Source: Actinocorallia longicatena
GTDB lineage: Bacteria > Actinomycetota > Actinomycetes > Streptosporangiales > Streptosporangiaceae
Assembly: GCF_039534125.1 (NCBI RefSeq)
Contig: NZ_BAAAUV010000002.1
Location: forward strand, 62,001-126,000
Direction: 5' to 3'
Length of the DNA: 64,000 nt
Shown: piece after piece, positions 39,842 through 47,295 of the stretch
How the letters are laid out: each line of letters starts with the position of its first letter
Position numbering within the stretch: the first letter of the stretch is position 1
Notes under the pieces: model-generated
What the model saw: only the letters and a program-made list of their open reading frames with translations
The model's database searches: none
What the model was told of the DNA's origin: nothing
Translations under genes and position numbers: made by a program

Positions 39842-41176
39842 ATGAGCAGCGGAAAAGGCGGGCCCGGCCTGCCCCAGGAGCGCAAGGTCGTCACCGAGAT
39901 CCCCGGACCGAGGTCCCGGGAGATCCAGGAGCGCAGGCTGAAGGCCGTCCCGCCCGGCGTGGGATCGGTCCTGCCGGTCTACACGGTCGCGGCCGGCGGC
40001 GGCGTGGTCGTCGACGTCGACGGCAACAGCCTGATCGACTTCGGGTCCGGCATCGCCGTGACCAACGTGGGCAACGCCCATCCCGAGGTCGTCCGGCGGG
40101 TCCAGGACCAGGTGGCGGCGTTCACCCACACCTGCTTCATGGTCACCCCGTACGAGGCGTACGTGGAGGTCGCCGAGCGGCTGAACCACCTCACGCCCGG
40201 TGACCACGAGAAGCGCACGATCCTGGTGAACTCCGGTGCCGAGGCCGTCGAGAACGCCGTCAAGATCGCGCGTTACGCGACCAGGCGCCCGGCCGTCGTG
40301 GTGTTCGACCACGGCTACCACGGCCGCACGCTCCTCACGATGACCCTGACGGCCAAGAACATGCCGTACAAGGAGGGCTTCGGCCCGTACGCCCCCGAGG
40401 TGTACCGGATGCCGATGGCCTACCCGTTCCGCTCCGAGCTCGACGGCCCCGCCACCGCCGCCCAGGCCATCGACCAGATCACCAAGCAGATCGGCGCGCA
40501 CAACGTCGCCGCCGTGGTCGTCGAGCCGATCCTCGGCGAGGGCGGTTTCATCGAGCCCTCCCCCGGCTTCCTGCCCGCCATCGCGGAGTTCGCCAAGGCC
40601 AACGGCATCCTGTTCGTCGCCGACGAGATCCAGACGGGCTTCGGCCGGACCGGCCGGCTGTTCGCCTGCGAGCACGAGGGCATCGTCCCCGACCTGATCA
40701 CCACCGCGAAGGGCATCGCGGGCGGCCTGCCGCTGGCGGCCGTCACGGGCCGGGCCGACCTCATGGACTCCGTTCACGGCGGCGGCCTCGGCGGCACCTA
40801 CGGCGGCAACCCGATCGCCTGCGAGGCGGCGCTGGCCGTCCTCGACGCCCTGGACGCCGAGAAGATCGTCGAGCGGGCCCGGCAGATCGGTGACATCATG
40901 CTGCCGCGCCTGCGGCGGATGGCCGAGAAGCACCCGGAGATCGGCGACGTCCGCGGCCGGGGCGCGATGATCGCGATCGAGCTCGTGAAGCCCGGCACCA
41001 CCGAGCCCGACCCCGCCAGGACCGCCGAGCTGGCCAAGGCCTGCCACGCCCAGGGCCTGCTGGTCCTGACCGCCGGCACCTACGGCAACGTCCTGCGCTT
41101 CCTGCCGCCGCTCGTCATCCCCGAGCACCTGCTCAACGAGGGTCTCGACCTCCTCGAGAACGCCTTCGGGGGCTGA
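39842..41176 (+). CDS. gabT: 4-aminobutyrate-2-oxoglutarate transaminase
   Basis: A 444-residue class III PLP aminotransferase. NSGAEAVENAVKIARY binds the cofactor phosphate, FDHGYHGRTLLTM and VADEIQTGFGRTG carry PLP-stacking and Asp residues, and the Schiff-base Lys is in ITTAKGIAGGLPL. The sequence pattern is that of actinobacterial GabT, giving succinate semialdehyde from GABA. ATG 39842 with CAGGAG upstream. It is divergent from a PucR regulator, which fits known PucR control of amino-acid and GABA genes, and is close to a polyamine-type binding lipoprotein gene. Confidence 0.9.
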   Translation: MSSGKGGPGLPQERKVVTEIPGPRSREIQERRLKAVPPGVGSVLPVYTVAAGGGVVVDVDGNSLIDFGSGIAVTNVGNAHPEVVRRVQDQVAAFTHTCFMVTPYEAYVEVAERLNHLTPGDHEKRTILVNSGAEAVENAVKIARYATRRPAVVVFDHGYHGRTLLTMTLTAKNMPYKEGFGPYAPEVYRMPMAYPFRSELDGPATAAQAIDQITKQIGAHNVAAVVVEPILGEGGFIEPSPGFLPAIAEFAKANGILFVADEIQTGFGRTGRLFACEHEGIVPDLITTAKGIAGGLPLAAVTGRADLMDSVHGGGLGGTYGGNPIACEAALAVLDALDAEKIVERARQIGDIMLPRLRRMAEKHPEIGDVRGRGAMIAIELVKPGTTEPDPARTAELAKACHAQGLLVLTAGTYGNVLRFLPPLVIPEHLLNEGLDLLENAFGG

Positions 41177-41198
41177 CGCGCCGGGGTTTTGCCGATGC

Positions 41199-41357
41199 TT
41201 GGGCGACGGCAGACCCCGTCCACAATCTCCGGGACGTAGAAAGGAGGAGAACCGCGACACGGTCCTCTTGACCGAGAGCGTTGTTCCGGGGGTGAGAGAA
41301 CCTCACAGGATAAGACGGGGCCCTGAGCTTTCGGGGGGTTAGTTCAGGGCCCCGTCT
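41199..41357 (+). ncRNA. Possible small RNA between gabT and potD-like genes
   Basis: The 261-bp gap after gabT contains no convincing gene but has: a promoter-like TTGGGC (41199-41204), 16-bp spacer, CACAAT (41221-41226); a near-perfect Shine-Dalgarno AGAAAGGAGG (about 41237-41246) with no start codon at usable distance; a GTGAG/CTCAC hairpin (about 41292-41306); and a perfect 14-bp stem (41313-41326 with 41344-41357) suited to end a transcript of about 125 nt. On the opposite strand the loops are C-runs (CCCCCC, CCCCC), as in actinobacterial 6C RNAs, so the strand is uncertain. The hairpin could simply be the gabT terminator. Confidence 0.3.
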
Positions 41358-41401
41358 CCCACAAAAGGGATGCGAGCGGCGATGTTCGCCCTGCGCGTCC
41401 G

Positions 41402-41437
41402 GAAGCGGGTCTGACTGGGGGCGGTCGGACCCGCTTC
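41402..41437 (-). terminator. Stem-loop after the potD-like gene
   Basis: GAAGCGGGTC (41402-41411) and GACCCGCTTC (41428-41437) form a perfect 10-bp stem directly after the leftward gene's stop. The loop read leftward contains CCCCC. Confidence 0.7.
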
Positions 41438-42592
41438 TCATTTCCCGACGACGGTCGTCCAGGCCGTCTGCCACTCCGTCCAGCCGGCGCACTTACCGCC
41501 GTCCCCACAGTCCACCATCGGCGGGGTGACGAAGTTCAGGCGCTCCAGATAGCCCCGGTCGCCGACCCGGTGGGCGGCGCAGAAGCCCGCCCGCAGCAGG
41601 CCGCACGCCTCCTCGTTCACGGGCGCGACCCCCGCCCAGGACGCCACCTGCGCCTGGACGTCGGCGGTGAGGGTCCAGTCGAGCCACTGGTACATGCAGT
41701 TGGGGTGGGCGGGCTGGGCGGCGACCGTCCAGGAGTCCAGCCAGGCGGTCTCGCCCTCCTTGGGCGAGGCGGCGGTCAGCGGGCGGCCCGCCCGGGTCAG
41801 GGTGTCGACCTCGTAGGCCGAGCCCTGGCCGACCACGGCGTCCTTGGCGGTGAAGACCTCGATCGCGGTCGACGGCTCCCGCCACAGCTCCCTGACGTTC
41901 GGCCGCTGCTTGCGCAGGAGCTCGGCGGCGGCCTCGAGCTGGACGGCCGTCAGCTCGAACGGATTCTTGATCTTGAGCGACCGCTTGCGGGCCTTCAGGT
42001 AGAGGGCGGCGTCGCCGAGCGTCAGCGGGGAGTCCCGCCAGAGGATCTCGCCCTTGTAGTCCTTGCTCTCGGCCGGGTCGAAGACCGCGCCCCACGAGCC
42101 GGGCGCGGAGGTGCGGGCCGGGTCGTAGGCGAGCAGGTTCGCCCCCCACACGTACGGGACGCCGAAGGTCGCGTCGTCCTTCTTCACCAGGCCCCGGAAA
42201 CGGGCGTCCAGGCCCTTGAATCCGGAGACGAGCCGGGTGTTGATCGCGGCGATCCGCTTCTCGGCGAACAGGCGCCCGGCGAACTCCGGGGGCACGAGCC
42301 CGCCGTCGTAGCCGCCCCTGGCCATCAGGTCGTAGGCCTCCTGGCCGCTGCCGGCGAGCCGGACGGTGGCCTGGCAGCCGGTCTTCTCCTCGAACGGCTT
42401 CACCCAGTCGATGGACTGGTCGATCCCGCCGCCCTCGACCAGCCCGGACGGGGCGACCAGGCTGACGGCGCCCTCACCGGCTCCGGCGGTGCGGACCGGG
42501 TCGACCTTGGGGACCGGAGCGGGGTCGTCACTGCATCCGGCGAGGAGCGTCAGGGCCAGCGAGGCGGCCGCAGCGGCCCTGAGAAAAGTCAT
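41438..42592 (-). CDS. Spermidine/putrescine-type ABC substrate-binding lipoprotein
   Basis: A 384-residue lipoprotein with signal peptide and lipobox LLAGC (Cys20). The mature protein is a type II periplasmic-binding fold of the PotD group: DWVKPFEEKTGCQATVRLAGSG, IAAINTRLV, FGVPYVWGANLLAYDP and late TAWLDSWTVAAQPAHPNCMYQWLDW. It has extra cysteines in the C-terminal quarter (CGLLRAGFC; CGDGGKC) which may form disulfides. No permease or ATPase gene is adjacent, so it is either an orphan binding protein or works with a transporter elsewhere. Proximity to gabT suggests uptake of polyamines or GABA (inference). Confidence 0.85.
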   Translation of the reverse strand: MTFLRAAAAASLALTLLAGCSDDPAPVPKVDPVRTAGAGEGAVSLVAPSGLVEGGGIDQSIDWVKPFEEKTGCQATVRLAGSGQEAYDLMARGGYDGGLVPPEFAGRLFAEKRIAAINTRLVSGFKGLDARFRGLVKKDDATFGVPYVWGANLLAYDPARTSAPGSWGAVFDPAESKDYKGEILWRDSPLTLGDAALYLKARKRSLKIKNPFELTAVQLEAAAELLRKQRPNVRELWREPSTAIEVFTAKDAVVGQGSAYEVDTLTRAGRPLTAASPKEGETAWLDSWTVAAQPAHPNCMYQWLDWTLTADVQAQVASWAGVAPVNEEACGLLRAGFCAAHRVGDRGYLERLNFVTPPMVDCGDGGKCAGWTEWQTAWTTVVGK

Positions 42593-42752
42593 AGACCGGC
42601 AGGATATCGAGAACGACCCCGGAAGAGCGGCGGGGTTGCCAGGGCGAAGGCATTCTCACACGGAGGGTGCTGGAGGGTGAATGCGGACGCCTGTCACTCT
42701 TCCGGGGTCGTAGGTAGCCGAGGGCGGCGGGGCCGGGCTGGGGAACAGCGGG

Positions 42753-43043
42753 TCACCTTGCAGGGTCACCCGGCCGGGTCGCCAACGGCACCCGGCGGAT
42801 CGGGGGCGCGCCGAGCCGGAGGATGCTCGACGGGTCGTCCCGGTGCGCCGGGGGCTTGGTGCGGATCGATTCGATGTGGACGACGAGGTGCTGGACGGTC
42901 TCCGCCTCGACGAAATCGCCGATGTCGTGGTCGCGCGGCGGGAGCGCCCACCAGTGTTTCGTCGAGGGCCCGAACCAGATGGTCCAGTCCGGATAACGCC
43001 TGGTCAGGAAGGAGAGTTCGGTAGCGTGATCTTCTTCCGACAT
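42753..43043 (-). CDS. Small protein of unknown function
   Basis: A 96-residue protein starting at ATG 43043 after AAGGGAGG. Its core reads ELSFLTRRYPDWTIWFGPSTKHWWALPP, rich in aromatic residues; short proteins of this type are common in filamentous actinobacteria, often near XRE regulators, but I assign no function and no such regulator is adjacent. A clear promoter (43069-43097) supports expression. An in-frame start 18 codons earlier would read through the ribosome binding site and is less likely. Confidence 0.65.
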   Translation of the reverse strand: MSEEDHATELSFLTRRYPDWTIWFGPSTKHWWALPPRDHDIGDFVEAETVQHLVVHIESIRTKPPAHRDDPSSILRLGAPPIRRVPLATRPGDPAR

Positions 43044-43068
43044 CTCGCCTCCCTTCAGGGTCTTTTCG

Positions 43069-43097
43069 AGTGTGCCGAGCAAAACAATTCGGGTCAA
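43069..43097 (-). promoter_or_regulatory. Sigma-70-type promoter for the 96-residue protein gene
   Basis: On the leftward strand TTGACC (43097-43092), a 17-bp spacer and CACACT (43074-43069) precede the ATG by about 25 bp, with the ribosome binding site between. Confidence 0.6.
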
Positions 43098-43174
43098 GGC
43101 TTGTAGGAATGTTCCCGAAATGGCTTGGCTACGCGAAAACGACTTACCTGAAGTGAATGGCGACGATTCCTTTT

Positions 43175-43744
43175 CTAGGCGGTATCCCGGAGCACCAATT
43201 CGGTCGGGAAGACCACGGGGGACTCCACCGGCTCACCGGCGCTCAGGCGCAACACCATCCGGGCCGGTTCCCGGCCCATGGCGGCGATGGGCTGGCGAAC
43301 CGTGCTCAGCGGGGGCTCGGAGCAGGCCGCCGCGGGAGCGTCGTCGAAGCCGATCACGGCGACGTCCTCGGGTACTCTGCGACCGGCGGCCCGGAGCGCT
43401 TGCAACGCTCCCAGGGCCATCAGATCGGACGCCGCGAATACCGCGTCGATTTCCGGATCGTCACGCAGAAGCTGACGCATCGCGTCCAGTCCCGAATCGC
43501 GGGTGAAATCCCCGGTGGTAATGAGAGAACGCAGGTCTGAATCGTTCAAAGCGCGCCTATAACCGGCCAGCCTGTCTATTCCCGCGACCATGTCCTGGGG
43601 ACCGGCGATCGTGGCGATCCGGCGGCGTCCCAGCGACAGCAGGTGCCGGACCGCGAGCTCCGCCCCGCCGGCGTTGTCGGTGTCCACGTAGGGCAGGTCC
43701 GAGGGGGTCAGCGGCCGTCCCGAGACGACCACCGGGACACCGCG
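43175..43744 (-). pseudogene. LacI family regulator, C-terminal remnant
   Basis: About 190 residues of the ligand-binding domain remain: VPVVVSGRPL, YVDTDNAGGAELAVRHLLSLG, RRIATIAGP, AVFAASDLMALGALQAL, VAVIGFDDAPAA and a normal C-terminus LVLRDTA with TAG. The DNA-binding helix-turn-helix and first about 120 residues are gone. Upstream the frame runs into sequence antisense to a sugar permease remnant, with no LacI similarity. It can neither bind DNA nor be regulated normally. The break near 43744 is shared with the permease remnant, pointing to one deletion. Confidence 0.8.
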
Positions 43745-43909
43745 GCCCGCACCTCGGGCGTGACGCCCGCCGAACCGTTCACCACCCGCGGGAACGAGTG
43801 GCAGCGCCTGACCGCCGGCGCCTTCGTCTCGATCATCATTCCCGTCATCGTCTTCCTGTCCATGCAGCGCCACTTCGTGCGCGGGCTGCCGGCGGGGAGC
43901 GTCAAAGGG
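43745..43909 (+). pseudogene. Sugar ABC transporter permease, C-terminal remnant
   Basis: On the plus strand the last about 55 residues of a MalG-type sugar permease can be read: TPAEPFTTRGNEWQRLT, AGAFVSIIIPVIVFLSMQRH and FVRGLPAGSVKG, the last transmembrane helix and typical 'QRxFVxG...GxVKG' end. The expected stop after VKG is missing and the frame runs on into unrelated sequence. No start, ribosome binding site or upstream permease sequence is left. It abuts the LacI remnant of the opposite strand. Confidence 0.75.
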
Positions 43910-43958
43910 GCAGGACGCGAGATCGGAACACGGCGGGTCCCGGACGGGCGGAGCCCGG

Positions 43959-45722
43959 TCAGCGTGCCGGCGCTCCCGCCGTACCGGGCCGCCAGGCCAC
44001 CCAGCCGCCCAGGTAGCTCGGCTTGACCGCCGCCAGATACCAGCCGGGGCTCCTGGCGGGCCAGGTCCCGCGGGGATCGCTCTTCTGGTCCCACGGAATG
44101 ATGATCAGTGAGATGCCGGGGGCGGGCGGCCCCGCATAGCCGGGGTCGAAGGGGGTCAGCCCGTTCCGCGCCTGGAAGGCGTGCGAGGTCCAGATCCGCC
44201 AGGGCATGCCCGGATAGACCATCGCCACCCGGTCCTGCGCGGTGAGCCCTACCGTGTGCAGCGAGGTCGCCTCCGCGAGCCTTCCGTTCCACGGCTCGGT
44301 GATCTTCCGGTCGACGACCGCCGTCATCACGATCGACAGCACGCACAGCCCGCCCGCGCACACCGCGACGGTCCCGCGCCGGGCGAAGGCGATCCGGGCG
44401 GCGACCAGCAGCCCGAACACCAGGAGCGCCGTCCAGGTCGCCGGCCACATCGGCAGCCCGTCCCACTCGCCGCTCAGGAACGCCATCTCGGGGAAGTCGT
44501 AGGTGCTGTAGCTCCGTGTGGCCAGGGCGTCCCCCGCGTACAGCCAGACGATCCCGAGCGCGGCGGCCGTCGCGGCGGCCAGCCCCAGCACGGCCCTGCC
44601 CAGGACGGGCACCGGCGCCTTGACCAGGGCGGTGGCCCCCGCCGCGAACAGGACCGGCATCAGCGGCAGCAGGTAGCGCCCGTAGGCGTAGTTGCCCATG
44701 GTCCCCTCGTCCGGCAGCGCCATCGACATCCCCACGGCGATCACCGCGGTGGTCACGAGCACGGCGGCGGCCGTCACGCGGTCGGCCCAGTCCGCCCCGC
44801 GACGCCCCGCGACGGCCGCCAGCACGAGGATCCCCAGCGTGCACAGCCCCCAGCCGGAGACCGACAGGTACCAGAGCTTCCCCGCGACCAGGGACCCCGT
44901 CCAGGCGTAGCCCGACAGTGAGGTCAGCCGGTCGCCGACGAAGCCCAGGAACGAGTACGCCCCCGCCGGATAGATCTTCCCCTCGACCCAGTGGTTGAGC
45001 AGCCGGCCGGCCGCCGCCGCCGCGAGCGGTGCCAGCGCCGCGGCGCCCCACCTTCCGAGCGCGGGCCTCCGCCGCCACAGCACGAGGGAGACCAGCGCCA
45101 TGTGCACGGCGAACACCGCGGCCCCCCGGCTGTGCACGGCCGAGGCGTAGGCGGCGGCCAGCCCGGCCGCGACCCCGTATCCGGCCCGCCCCGACCTCAG
45201 CCAGGAGTGGGCGGCCAGCAGCCATCCGGTGACGACCACCGTCAGGAGCGTGTCGCTCAAGGCGAACTGCGACCAGTACACCATCCCCGGCAGGAGCGCG
45301 CCCGCGTGCGCCATGCCGTAGGCGGGCCACCGTGCCAGCCCCATGCGCCGCATCAGCCCGAACATCAGCAGGAACAGGACCCCGCCCAGGAGCGCGTTGA
45401 TCCCGATGACGCTTCGGTACACCGCGTCGGGTTCGGAGGTGAACCAGGTGACGGGCGCGATGAACAGCCCGTACCCGGCCTGGTAGAAGGTCCGTCCCGA
45501 AAGGTCGCCCGCGGCGCCCCCCGACAGCAGCCGGCCCGCGAGCAGATAGCCGGTCTCGTCGGGGATCATCGTCGGGACCGTGCGCCCCGCCGACAGCAGC
45601 AGTCTCAGCAGGAACTGCCCGAGCAGCCCTCCGACCAGCAGATAGGGCCACCAGGCCATGGTCCCGGCCGGGGTCGGCGATGCCTCCGCGGATCTCGGCC
45701 GCACAACAGTGAGTGTCTCCAC
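43959..45722 (-). CDS. Polytopic membrane protein, GT-C glycosyltransferase-like
   Basis: A 587-residue membrane protein with about 10-12 predicted helices. An acidic motif in the first extracytoplasmic loop (VPTMIPDETGYLLAGRLL, about 49-66) resembles the Asp/Glu site of GT-C glycosyltransferases that use polyprenyl-phosphate sugars. The C-terminal about 100 residues are hydrophilic and extracytoplasmic. A wall or protein glycosylation role is therefore plausible, though no specific family is certain. GTG start at 45722; monocistronic. Confidence 0.75.
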   Translation of the reverse strand: METLTVVRPRSAEASPTPAGTMAWWPYLLVGGLLGQFLLRLLLSAGRTVPTMIPDETGYLLAGRLLSGGAAGDLSGRTFYQAGYGLFIAPVTWFTSEPDAVYRSVIGINALLGGVLFLLMFGLMRRMGLARWPAYGMAHAGALLPGMVYWSQFALSDTLLTVVVTGWLLAAHSWLRSGRAGYGVAAGLAAAYASAVHSRGAAVFAVHMALVSLVLWRRRPALGRWGAAALAPLAAAAAGRLLNHWVEGKIYPAGAYSFLGFVGDRLTSLSGYAWTGSLVAGKLWYLSVSGWGLCTLGILVLAAVAGRRGADWADRVTAAAVLVTTAVIAVGMSMALPDEGTMGNYAYGRYLLPLMPVLFAAGATALVKAPVPVLGRAVLGLAAATAAALGIVWLYAGDALATRSYSTYDFPEMAFLSGEWDGLPMWPATWTALLVFGLLVAARIAFARRGTVAVCAGGLCVLSIVMTAVVDRKITEPWNGRLAEATSLHTVGLTAQDRVAMVYPGMPWRIWTSHAFQARNGLTPFDPGYAGPPAPGISLIIIPWDQKSDPRGTWPARSPGWYLAAVKPSYLGGWVAWRPGTAGAPAR

Positions 45723-45839
45723 GAGTGCGGACCGTAGTTAGCGTTCCCCCTCGCGTACAGCACCCTCCGGGCGTGGCGCCCGGTGAAGGGCGAAGCCGTG
45801 GCGCACGTCACCTCGACTGCCCCGGTTCGGTGGGGTTGA

Positions 45840-47183
45840 GTGGGGAGTGTGATCGAGGAGAGCGTCGCGGGCCTGCTGGGGGACGTCGGGATTGCGGCCG
45901 TGCCCCTGGAGGTCACCGGGAAGGCGGGGCTGCCCTCGGTCTTCCGGGTCGACGTCATGGCGGGTGCGAGTGTCGGGGCCGCGACGGCCGCCGCCGCCCG
46001 GCTGTGGCAGGCGCGCGGCGGCCCCGCCGCGCGGGCCTCGATCGACCTCGGCCACGTCGGGATGGCCTTCGTCTCCGAGCGGCTGTTCAAGGTCGCGGGC
46101 AGCGAGCTCGACCTGTGGGCGGACCTCTCCGGCGACTACGCGACCGGCGACGGCGGCTGGGTGCGGCTGCACTGCAACTTCGACCATCACCGGGACGCGG
46201 TCCTGCGGGCCCTGCTGACGGCGCCCACCCGCGACTCGGTGGCGGCGGCGTGCGGGCTGATGCCCGCGGTGGCCGTCGAGGAGGCGGTGCTCGCCGCGGG
46301 CGGCGCGGCCGGCGCGCTGCGGACCCGGTCGCCGTGGGCGGGCTTCCCGCACGGGCCGCTGGTCCGGCTCACGCGGACGGGCGAGGGCCCCGTGGTGCCG
46401 CTCGCACCGGCGGCGCGCCCGCTGGAGGGCGTGCGGGTCCTGGACCTGACCCGGGTGATCGCGGGCCCGGTCGCCACCCGGACGCTCGCGGCGCACGGCG
46501 CCCAGGTCCTGCGCATCGGCGCCGCGCACGTGCCGGAGGTGCCCGGCCTGGTCCTCGACATGGGTTTCGGCAAGCGGTCCTGCCATCTCGACCTGCGCTC
46601 GGCCGAGGGCCGGGCGGCGCTGCGCGAGCTCGCGGCCACCGCCGACGTCCTCATCCAGGGCTACCGTCCCGGCGCGCTGTCCGGGCTCGGTTTCGGCCGC
46701 GACGACCTGAAGGCCCTCAACCCCTCCCTCGTGACGGTCGACGTCTCGGCCTACGAGCCGGAGGGCCCGTGGGCCGGACGCCGCGGCTTCGACAGCCTCG
46801 TCCAGATGACCACTGGTATAGCCGAGGAGGGGATGCGGTTCGCCGGCAGCGACCGTCCCGTCCCGCTGCCCTGCCAGGGGCTCGACCACGCGACCGGCTA
46901 CCTGGGGGCGTTCGCGGCGATCAGCGGGCTGGTCCACCGGGCCGAGTCCGGCGGCTCTTGGCACGGCTCGGTCTCCCTGGCCGGGACGGCCCGCTGGCTC
47001 GACTCGCTCGGCCGGGTGACCCCCGGAGCCGGCCAGGACCCCGACGACGACCTGATCGCGGCGGTCAACACCCCGCACGGAGTGCTCTCCTTCGTCCTCC
47101 CGCCCGGCACCGCCTCCGGGCTCCTCCCCTCCTGGGACCTGGCGCCCGCCATCGACGGGAGCGCACTCCCCGTATGGATCTGA
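45840..47183 (+). CDS. CoA transferase family III (CaiB/BaiF-like) protein
   Basis: A 447-residue protein of the CaiB/BaiF fold. The C-terminal half carries the family's LEGVRVLDLTRVIAGPVATRTLAAHGAQVLRI, then VLIQGYRPGALSGLGFG. The catalytic Asp of the family is expected near the LDMGFGKRSCHLDLRS segment. The N-terminal half looks like a diverged CoA-transferase domain, so this may be an internal duplication with one active half. GTG 45840 is used; GTG 45849 is an alternative. It would move CoA between carboxylic acids. Monocistronic, next to the sugar importer operon but unlikely to be part of it. Confidence 0.82.
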   Translation: MGSVIEESVAGLLGDVGIAAVPLEVTGKAGLPSVFRVDVMAGASVGAATAAAARLWQARGGPAARASIDLGHVGMAFVSERLFKVAGSELDLWADLSGDYATGDGGWVRLHCNFDHHRDAVLRALLTAPTRDSVAAACGLMPAVAVEEAVLAAGGAAGALRTRSPWAGFPHGPLVRLTRTGEGPVVPLAPAARPLEGVRVLDLTRVIAGPVATRTLAAHGAQVLRIGAAHVPEVPGLVLDMGFGKRSCHLDLRSAEGRAALRELAATADVLIQGYRPGALSGLGFGRDDLKALNPSLVTVDVSAYEPEGPWAGRRGFDSLVQMTTGIAEEGMRFAGSDRPVPLPCQGLDHATGYLGAFAAISGLVHRAESGGSWHGSVSLAGTARWLDSLGRVTPGAGQDPDDDLIAAVNTPHGVLSFVLPPGTASGLLPSWDLAPAIDGSALPVWI

Positions 47184-47212
47184 ACCACTCCGGCCAGAGC
47201 GAAAAGGAAAAA

Positions 47213-47248
47213 TAACCAGTGGTCACATATTGACCTGACCACTGGTTA
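47213..47248. promoter_or_regulatory. Paired GntR-type operator around the -35 box of the sugar ABC operon
   Basis: TAACCAGTGGTCA (47213-47225) and TGACCACTGGTTA (47236-47248) are perfect 13-bp inverted repeats separated by 10 bp. Each arm is itself a pseudo-palindrome (ACCA-G-TGGT, ACCA-C-TGGT) with centres 23 bp apart, about two helical turns. The -35 box TTGACC (47230-47235) lies between them; GAATCT (47254-47259) is a fitting -10 at 18 bp. Likely bound by the GntR/UTRA regulator encoded at the end of the operon. Confidence 0.75.
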
Positions 47249-47295
47249 GGTGCGAATCTTCCGGGCAGTTCTCCTCGATCCCCCCGGAGGTTCCC

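Noticed and set aside
41268..41340. A 24-codon frame from TTG 41268 using the strong Shine-Dalgarno at 41237
   Set aside because: The spacing of about 20 bp is too long, TTG is a weak start, and the peptide runs through the terminator-like stem. A non-coding RNA reading fits better.
43643..44026. A 127-codon rightward frame as an intact gene
   Set aside because: Its first part is the opposite strand of the LacI remnant and only the middle (43745-43909) resembles a permease end. There is no plausible start or ribosome binding site.
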